A stretch of 64,000 nt of DNA from assembly GCA_000980705.1 (NCBI GenBank), contig LBCK01000003.1, forward strand, positions 62,001 through 126,000, in the 5' to 3' direction. Shown here in pieces: positions 15,095 through 23,221 of the stretch. The notes under the pieces were generated by a model. The model worked only from the letters and a program-made list of their open reading frames with translations, was not told the DNA's origin and searched no databases. Both the position numbers and the translations under genes were made by a program. The first letter of the stretch is position 1. Each line of letters opens with the position of its first letter. Origin of the DNA: Ruminococcus sp. UNK.MGS-30 (GTDB lineage: Bacteria > Bacillota > Clostridia > Oscillospirales > Ruminococcaceae).

Positions 15095-17695
15095 TTATTT
15101 GCAGATCATCTGTTTTCCGTCATAATCAATTTCGATTACAGTGCCGGGTGCAGGATCATCTGCGATGATTTTCTTTGCGACCAAGGTCTCAATTTTAGAC
15201 TGAATCAACCGTTTCAGCGGACGTGCGCCGTAGTTGACGTCATAACCCTGTGCAACGATATATTCTTTTGCAGCTTGTGTTACGTGCAGTTCCAGCTGCT
15301 TGTCTTCCAGACGTTTCCGCAGCTTTTTCAAAAGCAGATCTACAATACTGAAGATCTCCTTCTGATTTAATGGCTTGTAGAATACGATTTCATCCAAACG
15401 GTTCAGGAACTCTGGACGGAACTGCTGTTTCAGCAGTGCGTCCACTTCTTTTCTGGCATCTTCAGAAATATTTCCGTTTGCATCCATGCCGTCCAGAATA
15501 ATCGGAGAGCCAAGGTTTGAAGTCAAGATAATAATGGTGTTTTTGAAGTCAACTGTTCTGCCCTGCGAATCGGTGATTCTGCCGTCATCCAGTACTTGCA
15601 GCAGGATGTTAAAGACATCCGGATGTGCTTTTTCCACTTCGTCCAAGAGGACAACGGAATAGGGTTTCCGGCGAACTGCCTCGGTCAGCTGACCGCCTTC
15701 TTCGTAGCCAACATATCCGGGAGGCGCTCCGATCAGACGGCTCACGCTGAATTTCTCCATGTATTCGCTCATGTCGATACGAACAATATTGTTCTCATCG
15801 TCGAACAGCGCCTCTGCAAGTGCTTTTGCCAGTTCTGTTTTGCCGACACCGGTCGGACCGAGGAACAGGAACGAACCCAGCGGACGGTTCGGGTCCTGGA
15901 TTCCGGCACGGGACCGCAGGATTGCCTCACTGACTTTTTCGACTGCCTCATCTTGACCGATGACACGTTTGTGAAGAACTTCGTCCATGTGCAGGAGCTT
16001 TTCACGTTCGCCTTCCATCAGTTTTGTAACCGGAATACCGGTCCATCTGCCGACGATACGGGCAATCTCTTCTTCTGTGACTTTATCCCGGAGCAGAGAG
16101 TTCTTGCTTTCCTTTTGTTTTTCTGCAATGGTCTCCTCTTCTTCCAGCTGCTTTTTCAGCTGCGGCAGACGACCGTATTTTAATTCAGCAGCTTTGTTCA
16201 GATCATAGTCACGTTCTGCACGTTCGATCTGTGCATTGACCTGTTCCAGTTCTTCCCGCAGTTTCTGTACTTTGGAAATCGCATCTTTTTCATTTTCCCA
16301 TTTGGCTTTCATTTCGTTGAACTGGTCACGCATCTGGGACAGTTCCTGCTGTACATCTTTCAAATGCGCCTGGGAGAGTTTATCATCCTCTTTCTTTAAT
16401 GCTGCCTCTTCAATTTCATGCTGCATGATCTTTCTGCGGATCTCGTCCAACTCAGTGGGCATAGAATCCATTTCTGTACGGATCATTGCACAAGCCTCAT
16501 CTACCAGGTCGATTGCCTTATCCGGCAGGAAACGGTCTGTGATATACCGATTCGACAAGGTCGCAGCTGCAATCAATGCCTGATCCTGGATCTTTACGCC
16601 ATGGAATACCTCGTAGCGTTCTTTTAAGCCACGAAGTATCGAAATGGTATCTTCTACAGTCGGCTCATCAACCAGGACGGGCTGGAATCGACGTTCCAGG
16701 GCAGCGTCCTTTTCAATATACTGCCGATACTCGTTCAGCGTGGTTGCACCGATGCAGTGCAGTTCACCACGTGCCAGCATCGGTTTCAGAAGGTTGCCGG
16801 CATCCATTGCACCGTCAGATTTACCTGCGCCGACAATGGTGTGCAGCTCATCAATGAACAGGATGATGCCGCCTTCACTCTTTTTGACTTCGTTCAAGAC
16901 AGCTTTCAAGCGCTCTTCGAATTCGCCACGGTATTTTGCGCCGGCGATCAATGCGCCCAGATCCAGAGAAAAGATTTTTCGGTCTTTCAGATTATCCGGG
17001 ACATCACCACGAACGATACGCAGTGCCAGCCCTTCTGCAATAGCGGTTTTACCTACACCAGGTTCACCGATTAAAACAGGGTTATTTTTTGTCTTTCTGG
17101 AAAGAATACGAATCACATTTCGGATTTCATTGTCTCGTCCGATTACCGGATCCAGTTTGCCGGCACGAGCCCGCTCTACCAGATCTTGTCCGTATTTGTT
17201 CAGAACGTCATAGGTCTCTTCCGGATTCTGATCGGTAACACGCTGATTGCCACGAATTTTCATCAGGACTTCCAGGAATGCCTCTTTTGTGACAGAAAAC
17301 GGCTGTAAAACCTTTTTCAAATCGTTTCCCATTGCGTCGAACAAGCCAAGCATCAGATGTTCCACTGATACAAAGTCGTCTTTCATGTGGGCAGCCTCTT
17401 TTTCTGCCTCCCGCAATGCACGGTCAACATCCTGTGAAACGTATACTTCATCTGCTTTGCGTCCACTTCCGGTAACTGCCGGGAGATTGTCGATCGCATT
17501 TTTCAGCTGTATCTGAACGTTATCGACAGATACACCTATCTTCTCGAACAGCTGCGGAATCAAACCGCCCTCCTGCCCTAAAAGTGCGCTAAGCAGGTGT
17601 ACCTGTTCGATCTGCTGGTTTTGGTTCTCAATTGCCAGACCATTTGCGGACTGGATCGCCTCTAAAGACTTTTGTGTCAATTTCTGTGTGTTCAT
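15095..17695 (-). CDS. clpB: ATP-dependent disaggregase
   Basis: Hexameric AAA+ chaperone that pulls proteins out of aggregates, normally with DnaK. The 866 residues hold the N-terminal Clp repeat domain (1-150), NBD1 with Walker [10 protein letters not shown] (about 205-213) and Walker [10 protein letters not shown], the long coiled-coil M domain (about 400-530) and NBD2 with Walker [10 protein letters not shown] (about 605-613) and [14 protein letters not shown]. All key residues are present. GGAGG precedes the ATG. It follows a ribbon-helix-helix gene by 53 nt and probably shares its promoter. I see no CIRCE element or clear CtsR box upstream, so the heat-shock control is unusual. Confidence 0.96.
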   Translation of the reverse strand: MNTQKLTQKSLEAIQSANGLAIENQNQQIEQVHLLSALLGQEGGLIPQLFEKIGVSVDNVQIQLKNAIDNLPAVTGSGRKADEVYVSQDVDRALREAEKEAAHMKDDFVSVEHLMLGLFDAMGNDLKKVLQPFSVTKEAFLEVLMKIRGNQRVTDQNPEETYDVLNKYGQDLVERARAGKLDPVIGRDNEIRNVIRILSRKTKNNPVLIGEPGVGKTAIAEGLALRIVRGDVPDNLKDRKIFSLDLGALIAGAKYRGEFEERLKAVLNEVKKSEGGIILFIDELHTIVGAGKSDGAMDAGNLLKPMLARGELHCIGATTLNEYRQYIEKDAALERRFQPVLVDEPTVEDTISILRGLKERYEVFHGVKIQDQALIAAATLSNRYITDRFLPDKAIDLVDEACAMIRTEMDSMPTELDEIRRKIMQHEIEEAALKKEDDKLSQAHLKDVQQELSQMRDQFNEMKAKWENEKDAISKVQKLREELEQVNAQIERAERDYDLNKAAELKYGRLPQLKKQLEEEETIAEKQKESKNSLLRDKVTEEEIARIVGRWTGIPVTKLMEGEREKLLHMDEVLHKRVIGQDEAVEKVSEAILRSRAGIQDPNRPLGSFLFLGPTGVGKTELAKALAEALFDDENNIVRIDMSEYMEKFSVSRLIGAPPGYVGYEEGGQLTEAVRRKPYSVVLLDEVEKAHPDVFNILLQVLDDGRITDSQGRTVDFKNTIIILTSNLGSPIILDGMDANGNISEDARKEVDALLKQQFRPEFLNRLDEIVFYKPLNQKEIFSIVDLLLKKLRKRLEDKQLELHVTQAAKEYIVAQGYDVNYGARPLKRLIQSKIETLVAKKIIADDPAPGTVIEIDYDGKQMICK

Positions 17696-17748
17696 GAGAA
17701 CTCCCTCCTATTTTCATTGTTGTTTCCCATTCGTTTTGTTTGTTTTTT

Positions 17749-18405
17749 CTATGGCTTTGGGAGCAGCTTTTCATGCAGAGCGACATACTGCTTTTCCAGC
17801 GCATGACGCAGGATTGCGGCTGGTACGCCTTGCTGCAATCCCTGAAAATAGGACTGCAATACTGTGTGAAACAGCTGAATATACTTGCCGACTGCTGTCC
17901 CCAGTGCCTCATTTGATGAAATGCCGTGACGACGCAGCCGCCGTGTCAAGCGATTGGATTCGATTTGATACAGTTCCTGTATCTCTATGCCTTCGTATGC
18001 CTGTTCCAACTGTACCCAAAACAAAAAGAATTGTTGAATTGCATTCAGCAAAGTTTGACTTTGTGTGCGGCAGGAGATTTTCAGAATGCCAACCTTTTCG
18101 CCGTGCATTTCACGATGCAGTTCCACGCTGTAGCGGATGGTCGGACGATACTTGTACTGTACAGAACCAAGAATTGAAAGCATCGCATCGGAGCCTTGCT
18201 CCTGGATGCGAAATGCGGAATTCATCTGCTGTGTCAGACAAGCAAAAATCTGTCGCATCTGCTGCTCCGGCGTTACGCAGGAAACGTGTTCCGCCAGAAT
18301 CTGATTGATGAGATTTGAACGACTGGTTCCCTGCTGTGCTGCAAGGCGGTCAATCGCAGCTACCACATCATCCATGAGAATCAAGCTGTATGTGCTTCGT
18401 TTCAT
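17749..18405 (-). CDS. Ribbon-helix-helix protein of unknown function upstream of clpB
   Basis: A 218-residue protein. Residues 1-42 match a CopG/Arc-type ribbon-helix-helix: a short strand (STYSLILMD), helix VVAAIDRLAAQQ and a second helix after GTSRSNLINQILAEH. The remaining 175 residues form an unknown mixed domain rich in Gln and aromatic residues, with helices (QTLLNAIQQFFLFWVQLEQ; TAVGKYIQLFHTVLQSYF) that might sense a ligand or bind a partner. A strong AAAAGGAGG precedes the ATG. It lies in one unit with clpB, which makes it a candidate heat-shock regulator; no direct evidence of DNA target. Confidence 0.6.
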   Translation of the reverse strand: MKRSTYSLILMDDVVAAIDRLAAQQGTSRSNLINQILAEHVSCVTPEQQMRQIFACLTQQMNSAFRIQEQGSDAMLSILGSVQYKYRPTIRYSVELHREMHGEKVGILKISCRTQSQTLLNAIQQFFLFWVQLEQAYEGIEIQELYQIESNRLTRRLRRHGISSNEALGTAVGKYIQLFHTVLQSYFQGLQQGVPAAILRHALEKQYVALHEKLLPKP

Positions 18406-18434
18406 CTGCTCACCTCCTTTTTCTTTCTGATTCT

Positions 18435-18462
18435 ATTATATCACAAAGAAATAATTTGTCAA
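18435..18462 (-). promoter_or_regulatory. Promoter of the RHH-clpB unit
   Basis: Minus-strand TTGACA (18462-18457), 16-nt spacer, TATAAT (18440-18435). A perfect 12-bp palindrome AATTTGCAAATT (18479-18490) lies just upstream of the -35 and could be an operator. Confidence 0.8.
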
Positions 18463-18505
18463 GCGAATTATATAGTTCAATTTGCAAATTCTAATAAAAT
18501 AAAGA

Positions 18506-18529
18506 AAACCGCAGTAAAATCTGCGGTTT
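18506..18529 (-). terminator. Terminator after the VTC-DUF4956 unit
   Basis: A 9-bp stem (18506-18514 with 18521-18529), followed on the minus strand by a T-rich stretch; 54 nt beyond the stop at 18583. Confidence 0.8.
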
Positions 18530-18582
18530 CGAAATATGAACATTCAGTTTTTAGCGGTATCTAATTTATTTGTATTTACATT

Positions 18583-19329
18583 TTATTTATCATATACTTG
18601 ATCTTCATAACGGTACAAGGACAGAATAACGGTCAGATTGCCGTTTCGCTTGCGAATTTCATCCATGAATTTCTTTTGGTCTACATCATTTTTCAGCTGG
18701 ATGCTGTAAATCAATTCGAAGAGCGATCCGAAGTTTGTGGTCTTGACACGCTTTAAGTGCCAGCTGGTTGTGTCCTGAGCCAGGATATCATCAAACAGAC
18801 CGATGTAGTTCAAGTTTTCCGGAATGGTCACCTTTAAGGTCATGCTGCTGGTCTTGCAGATGCCGTAGCGAAATACTTCTACCAGAATCAACACGGCTGC
18901 AATAATAGCAAAGAATACAAATACAAACCAGACATGACCGCCGCCGTTGATGCCGCAAATTACACCGGTTGCCATTGCAAAGAAAACGTAGGTGATATCT
19001 TTCGGATCACCAGGTACGGTTCGATAGCGGCAGAGCGTGAATACACCTGCCAGGCTGAGCGCACTTGCCATAGAATTTATCATTACCAGAACGATTGCAA
19101 CGATCGGAGGCAGCATTAAAAGTGTCAGCACATAGCTTTGGGTGTATCCGGATTTTCTGTGCGTGAGAACATAGACCAGACTAATCAGAAATCCCATCAC
19201 AACACCGAGAATCAGTGCAAACAGCATACTGCTCACAGAAACGGTTCCTGTTGCCGCAGTAATATCGGACAGCAAGGAAGAAATTTCAGAAGTGGTTGAA
19301 GTAAAAACATTTGTAATTGTATTAAGCAT
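18583..19329 (-). CDS. DUF4956 membrane protein
   Basis: About 248 residues. Three or four membrane spans in the first 150 residues (MLFALILGVVMGFLISLVYVL; LLMLPPIVAIVLVMINS; VWFVFVFFAIIAAVLILVEVF) and a soluble C-terminal alpha/beta domain (about 165-248) resembling a regulatory ferredoxin-like fold. The middle motif ALSLAGVFTLCRYRTVPGDPKDITYVF is the DUF4956 signature. I chose the ATG at 19329 over the TTG at 19353 because GGAG lies 11 nt upstream of it. It overlaps the end of the polyphosphate-polymerase-like gene by 8 nt, so the two are coupled. Function unknown. Confidence 0.85.
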   Translation of the reverse strand: MLNTITNVFTSTTSEISSLLSDITAATGTVSVSSMLFALILGVVMGFLISLVYVLTHRKSGYTQSYVLTLLMLPPIVAIVLVMINSMASALSLAGVFTLCRYRTVPGDPKDITYVFFAMATGVICGINGGGHVWFVFVFFAIIAAVLILVEVFRYGICKTSSMTLKVTIPENLNYIGLFDDILAQDTTSWHLKRVKTTNFGSLFELIYSIQLKNDVDQKKFMDEIRKRNGNLTVILSLYRYEDQVYDK

Positions 19330-20116
19330 AATCGTAACGTCTCCTTTTTTCAATGGTGAACTGCGGACGGTCCCATTTCATTTGGTTCTGCACATACATT
19401 TCGTATGCTTTTCCGTATTTGGAAAAACTGGTTTTGTACACTTGCAGTTTTGCAAGTTCCTCCGCCAGCCACATAGGCATGGATTCTGAGATCTTCACTT
19501 CCATTAGCCGCATCTGAGGCGGAATTAACAGATCGCCGTAGCTTTGCTGCCGCAGGGAAATATCGCTGCGCCGTCCGGTCAATGCCCGGTCAAAAGTTAA
19601 TCGGAAATCGGCATCATCTTTTCCGAAATATGCTGCACGCTGATAGCTGATGTATTGTTTCGGCTCAATGGCGTACCGGCTGCGGAACTCTTCGATCTCA
19701 TCCATGACCTGTTCCTGCAAATAGACGCCGCCCAGATCCGGACGAATGTGATCCTGTAAGTACGCCTCTGCCTGTGCCAGTGTCATGGTAACACGCCGCT
19801 TATTGACAATGCCGCAGATTTTCTTTTTGATTTCCAGGAACACGGTGTCCTCTGGCTGTGCCGGAGAAAGGTAACTGCGCAGGCGGATTTTTTCTTTATA
19901 GTCCGGCTTTTCCAGGGATTCCCGAATCAAAAAATCATCCGGTGTGTCATAGTAAATATTGTAGATACCGTACTCTTTCCCGCCAACGCAAAATTTGTCC
20001 GGGTTCATGTAGTGATTCAGCAGCGGCAGAAAATCTTGATATTGCTGTTCGGTCAGCAGAAACTTGATTTCCTTGCGTGCAAATGTTTGAATGGCTCCCA
20101 TATTCACACGCTGCAT
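19322..20116 (-). CDS. VTC-domain protein, probable polyphosphate polymerase
   Basis: A 264-residue soluble protein with the VTC tunnel-fold pattern: KEIKF (15-19), YNIYYDTPD (52-60), KIRLRSY with Arg78/Arg80, FLEIKKK (94-99), RLTFDR (172-177), LMEVKIS with Glu206/Lys208, and SFSKYG with Lys233. These correspond to the basic and acidic residues that bind ATP, phosphate and metal in yeast Vtc4, so ATP-driven polyphosphate synthesis is likely. The following DUF4956 gene overlaps it; together they could make a membrane-bound complex. The ATG at 20116 has GGAGG 19 nt upstream, which is far, so a slightly different start (for example 20101) is possible. Confidence 0.85.
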   Translation of the reverse strand: MQRVNMGAIQTFARKEIKFLLTEQQYQDFLPLLNHYMNPDKFCVGGKEYGIYNIYYDTPDDFLIRESLEKPDYKEKIRLRSYLSPAQPEDTVFLEIKKKICGIVNKRRVTMTLAQAEAYLQDHIRPDLGGVYLQEQVMDEIEEFRSRYAIEPKQYISYQRAAYFGKDDADFRLTFDRALTGRRSDISLRQQSYGDLLIPPQMRLMEVKISESMPMWLAEELAKLQVYKTSFSKYGKAYEMYVQNQMKWDRPQFTIEKRRRYDYA

Positions 20117-20257
20117 CAGACATCCGATGCAGCTGCCTCCTTTCTGTGCGAACGGCTGATTCGCTTGATGTTGTTGTCATTATAGCGTACATTGCTTGAA
20201 ATAATCTTAATGTTTTTGGTGAATACTCCAATTTCCAAAAAAGCTGGAAGAAGGTTA

Positions 20258-20286
20258 TTGCATTTTTGAAAAGCATCTTGTATAAT
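20258..20286 (+). promoter_or_regulatory. Promoter of the YdbC-like gene
   Basis: TTGCAT (20258-20263), 17-nt spacer, TATAAT (20281-20286), 54 nt before the start. Confidence 0.8.
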
Positions 20287-20339
20287 AAGTACTCGGGACG
20301 GCCTAAGTCCCCATGACATTATTTAGGGAGTGGTTTGCA

Positions 20340-20573
20340 ATGGCAGAACTGAAATATGAGATCGTAGAGAATCTTGGCTCTCTGGGCGAAAACGCAAGAG
20401 GATGGAGCAAGGAACTGAATCTGATCAGCTGGAATGAAAAGGAACCGAAATACGATATTCGTGACTGGGCACCGGATCACAGCAGAATGGGAAAAGGTGT
20501 TACTCTGACAGCCGATGAACTGGCAGAACTGAAGAATCTGCTGGCAGGTATTGATCTGGATTCTTTTGAGTAA
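20340..20573 (+). CDS. YdbC-like PC4-domain ssDNA-binding protein
   Basis: A 77-residue protein of the YdbC/PC4 family, homodimers that bind single-stranded DNA. The pattern KYEIVENLGSLGENARGWSKELNLISWNEKEPKYDIRDWAPDHSRMGKGVTLT followed by a C-terminal helix is characteristic. I chose the ATG at 20340, preceded by GGGAG; the frame is open from 20313 without a ribosome site. Monocistronic, with its own promoter and terminator. Confidence 0.88.
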   Translation: MAELKYEIVENLGSLGENARGWSKELNLISWNEKEPKYDIRDWAPDHSRMGKGVTLTADELAELKNLLAGIDLDSFE

Positions 20574-20601
20574 TCTGATTTTCGTAAAAATATACCATGC
20601 A

Positions 20602-20650
20602 AAGAGGAGATGGAAAGCGCATAGCAGCGTTTGGCATCTCCTCTTGTTTT
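20602..20650 (+). terminator. Terminator of the YdbC-like gene
   Basis: An 11-bp stem (20602-20612 with 20635-20645) enclosing a smaller inner hairpin, then GTTTT. Confidence 0.8.
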
Positions 20651-20711
20651 GTGAAAACTGACAAGAAAACAGAATGAAAATATACAGAATCACGAAAAAC
20701 AGAAAAAAACC

Positions 20712-20740
20712 TTGTAGTTTTTTCTGAAATGTATTACAAT
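20712..20740 (+). promoter_or_regulatory. Promoter of iorAB-ligase
   Basis: TTGTAG (20712-20717), 17-nt spacer, TACAAT (20735-20740), 120 nt before the start. Confidence 0.6.
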
Positions 20741-20859
20741 AAGATAGTATGCAGTTTTATGCAGATACAGATTTTTGAAAGTCAGACTTGCAAAAATCTT
20801 TCGGCGTTTGCAGATCAAGAACAGAAATGCTGAAAAAACATTCGAAAGAAGGGAATTCA

Positions 20860-22617
20860 TTGAGTCAATCGAAAATAATGCTCGGTAATGCTGCGATTGC
20901 ACAGGGTGCGTATGAGGCAGGCGTAAAGGTGTCTGCGGCATATCCCGGTACACCGAGTACTGAAATAAGTGAATGTATTGTAAAATATCCGGAAGTCTAT
21001 GCGGAATGGTCACCAAATGAAAAGGTTGCCATGGAAGTTGCGATCGGTGCATCCATTGCTGGTGTCCGTGCAATGGCATCCATGAAGTTGGTAGGCGTAA
21101 ATGTTGCCGCTGATCCGCTGTACTCTATCTCCTATGCCGGCGTAAACGGCGGTTTGGTTCTGGTTGCAGCAGACGATCCGGGAATCTATAGTTCGCAGAA
21201 CGAGCAGGACACCCGGATGGTTGCCCGTGCCGCAATGGTGCCGGTGCTGGAACCCTCTGACAGCGAAGAGGCTCGTGTGTTTACAAAACTGGCGTTTGAA
21301 TACAGCGAAAAGTATGATACCCCGGTCATCGTGCGCACAACTACCCGTCTGTCTCACTCGCAGGGCGTTGTGCATCCGGAAGAACGGATGGAGATTTCGG
21401 ATAAGCCATATGAAAAGAACATTGAAAAAAATGTGCTGATGCCTGCAAACGCAAAAAAACGGCACGTGATCGTAGAACAGAGACTGAAACAAATGGCGGA
21501 GGATGCCTGCCATTTTGAAATCAACCGTACGGAATATCGTGATAAGAAAATCGGCGTAATCACCAGCGGTATCCCCTATCAGTACGTTCGTGAGGCACTT
21601 CCAAATGCCTCTGTTCTGAAATTGGGTCTGGTACATCCCCTGCCGAGAAAGCTGATCGAAGAATTTGCGGCACAGGTGGAGACACTTTACATTGTAGAAG
21701 AACTAGAACCGGTAATCGAAGAGCAGGTGCGTTCCTGGGGAATCCCGGTTATCGGCAAGGAAATTTTCACGGTACAGGGAGAATACAGTGCAAATATGCT
21801 GAGAAAGGCAATTCTGCATGAAGAGGTTGCTCCTGTTGTACCGGCACAGGCGCCGAACCGTCCGCCGATTCTCTGTCCGGGATGTCCGCACCGCAGTGTC
21901 TTTTCTGTGATGAAGAAACTGAAACTACACGGTGCAGGTGATATCGGATGCTATACTCTGGGTGCTGTACCGCCGCTGGGTGTTATGGATTTCAACGTAT
22001 GTATGGGTGCAAGCATTTCTACTCTGCACGGCATTGAAAAGGCAAAGGGAAAAGACTATGTGAAGAACTGGGTTGCACTGATTGGTGACTCTACCTTCCT
22101 GCATACCGGTGTCAATTCTCTGATGAACATGGTATACAACAAAGCGACTGGTACAGTGATTATCCTGGACAACTCTACTACGGGTATGACCGGTCACCAG
22201 GATCATGCTGCAACAGGCAAAACGCTGCAGGGCGAACTTACCTATGCAATCAATATCTATTATTTGTGTAAGGCAATGGGCATTGAAAATGTCTACGAGA
22301 TTGATGCGTTTGATATTGAGGGACTGGAAAAACTGCTGAAGCAGGAAACCCAGCGAGATGCCTTGTCTGTTATCATTACCAAGTCCCCCTGCGCTCTTCT
22401 GAAGGAATTTGTCCCGAAGGGAAAGTGCATTCTGCATGAAGATGCCTGCAAGAAGTGCGGACAGTGCCTGGTTCCGGGATGCCCGGCTATGGTAAAGCAG
22501 GAAAACGGAATCCCGAAAATTGATGCGGCGATGTGCAATGGCTGCGAACTCTGCGCAAAACGATGCAAATTCCACGCAATTGAACTCATTCCTCGGGAAA
22601 AAGGAGGTAAGGCATAA
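20860..22617 (+). CDS. iorA: Indolepyruvate:ferredoxin oxidoreductase, alpha subunit
   Basis: Thiamine-diphosphate and Fe-S enzyme subunit that, with IorB, oxidatively decarboxylates aryl pyruvates to aryl-acetyl-CoA using ferredoxin. I chose a TTG start at 20860 (585 residues): AAGGG sits 6 nt upstream and MLGNAAIAQGAYEAGV then begins at the normal place; ATGs at 20827 and upstream have no ribosome site. The pyrimidine/PP domain motifs AYPGTPSTEI, CPGCPHRSVF, GDSTFLHTG and the two C-terminal 4Fe-4S motifs (CKKCGQCLVPGCP; CNGCELCAKRCKF) are complete. Its stop overlaps the iorB start by 1 nt. Confidence 0.94.
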   Translation: MSQSKIMLGNAAIAQGAYEAGVKVSAAYPGTPSTEISECIVKYPEVYAEWSPNEKVAMEVAIGASIAGVRAMASMKLVGVNVAADPLYSISYAGVNGGLVLVAADDPGIYSSQNEQDTRMVARAAMVPVLEPSDSEEARVFTKLAFEYSEKYDTPVIVRTTTRLSHSQGVVHPEERMEISDKPYEKNIEKNVLMPANAKKRHVIVEQRLKQMAEDACHFEINRTEYRDKKIGVITSGIPYQYVREALPNASVLKLGLVHPLPRKLIEEFAAQVETLYIVEELEPVIEEQVRSWGIPVIGKEIFTVQGEYSANMLRKAILHEEVAPVVPAQAPNRPPILCPGCPHRSVFSVMKKLKLHGAGDIGCYTLGAVPPLGVMDFNVCMGASISTLHGIEKAKGKDYVKNWVALIGDSTFLHTGVNSLMNMVYNKATGTVIILDNSTTGMTGHQDHAATGKTLQGELTYAINIYYLCKAMGIENVYEIDAFDIEGLEKLLKQETQRDALSVIITKSPCALLKEFVPKGKCILHEDACKKCGQCLVPGCPAMVKQENGIPKIDAAMCNGCELCAKRCKFHAIELIPREKGGKA

Positions 22618-23216
22618 TGCAGACTATCAATATTATGATCGTTGGCGTCGGCGGACAAGGTACACTTCTGACTAGCCGTGTGCTGGGAAAAATTGCGTTG
22701 ACCGGCGGCTATGATGTAAAACTGTCCGAAGTGCATGGTATGGCACAGCGGGGCGGAAGTGTTGTTACATATGTGCGTTATGGCGATTCTGTTGCAGAAC
22801 CGATCGTAGAAGAAGGACAGGCAGATATTCTGATTGCTTTCGAACGCCTGGAGGCGCTGCGGTATGCACACTTCCTGAAACCGACCGGGGCAATCATTGT
22901 GAATGACACACGGATTGATCCTATGTCTGTCGTGATTGGTGCAGCAGAATATCCAGAACACATTCTGGAGAATCTGCAAAAGAAATATAAGGTGCTGGCT
23001 GTGGATGCTACCGCAGAGGCGTTAAAGCTGGGAAACCCGAGAGTTTTCAACACGATTATTCTCGGCGTTGCAGCACAGCATATGGATTTCTCTAAGGAAG
23101 AATGGTTACAGGTGATTGCAGATACTGTGCCACCAAAGACAATTGAGATCAACCAGAAGGCATTTTTGACCGGATATGAATACGGAAAAAACAACACAGA
23201 TGAGAGACAGGAGTAA
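22617..23216 (+). CDS. iorB: Indolepyruvate:ferredoxin oxidoreductase, beta subunit
   Basis: The 199-residue gamma-type domain subunit that pairs with IorA. The opening INIMIVGVGGQGTLLTSRVLG and the KLSEVHGMAQRGGSVVTYVRYG block are the 2-oxoacid oxidoreductase signature. TAATG overlap with iorA and an AAGGAGG site inside the iorA end show translational coupling. The AMP-forming ligase follows after 5 nt. Confidence 0.94.
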   Translation: MQTINIMIVGVGGQGTLLTSRVLGKIALTGGYDVKLSEVHGMAQRGGSVVTYVRYGDSVAEPIVEEGQADILIAFERLEALRYAHFLKPTGAIIVNDTRIDPMSVVIGAAEYPEHILENLQKKYKVLAVDATAEALKLGNPRVFNTIILGVAAQHMDFSKEEWLQVIADTVPPKTIEINQKAFLTGYEYGKNNTDERQE

Positions 23217-23221
23217 CAGTT

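Noticed and set aside
18406..18582. Heat-shock CIRCE or CtsR operator before the RHH-clpB unit
   Set aside because: No TTAGCACTC-N9-GAGTGCTAA and no paired GGTCAAA repeats are present.
20116..20319. 67-codon minus-strand frame upstream of the VTC gene
   Set aside because: It covers the promoter of the YdbC-like gene on the other strand, lacks a ribosome site and has no recognisable motif.
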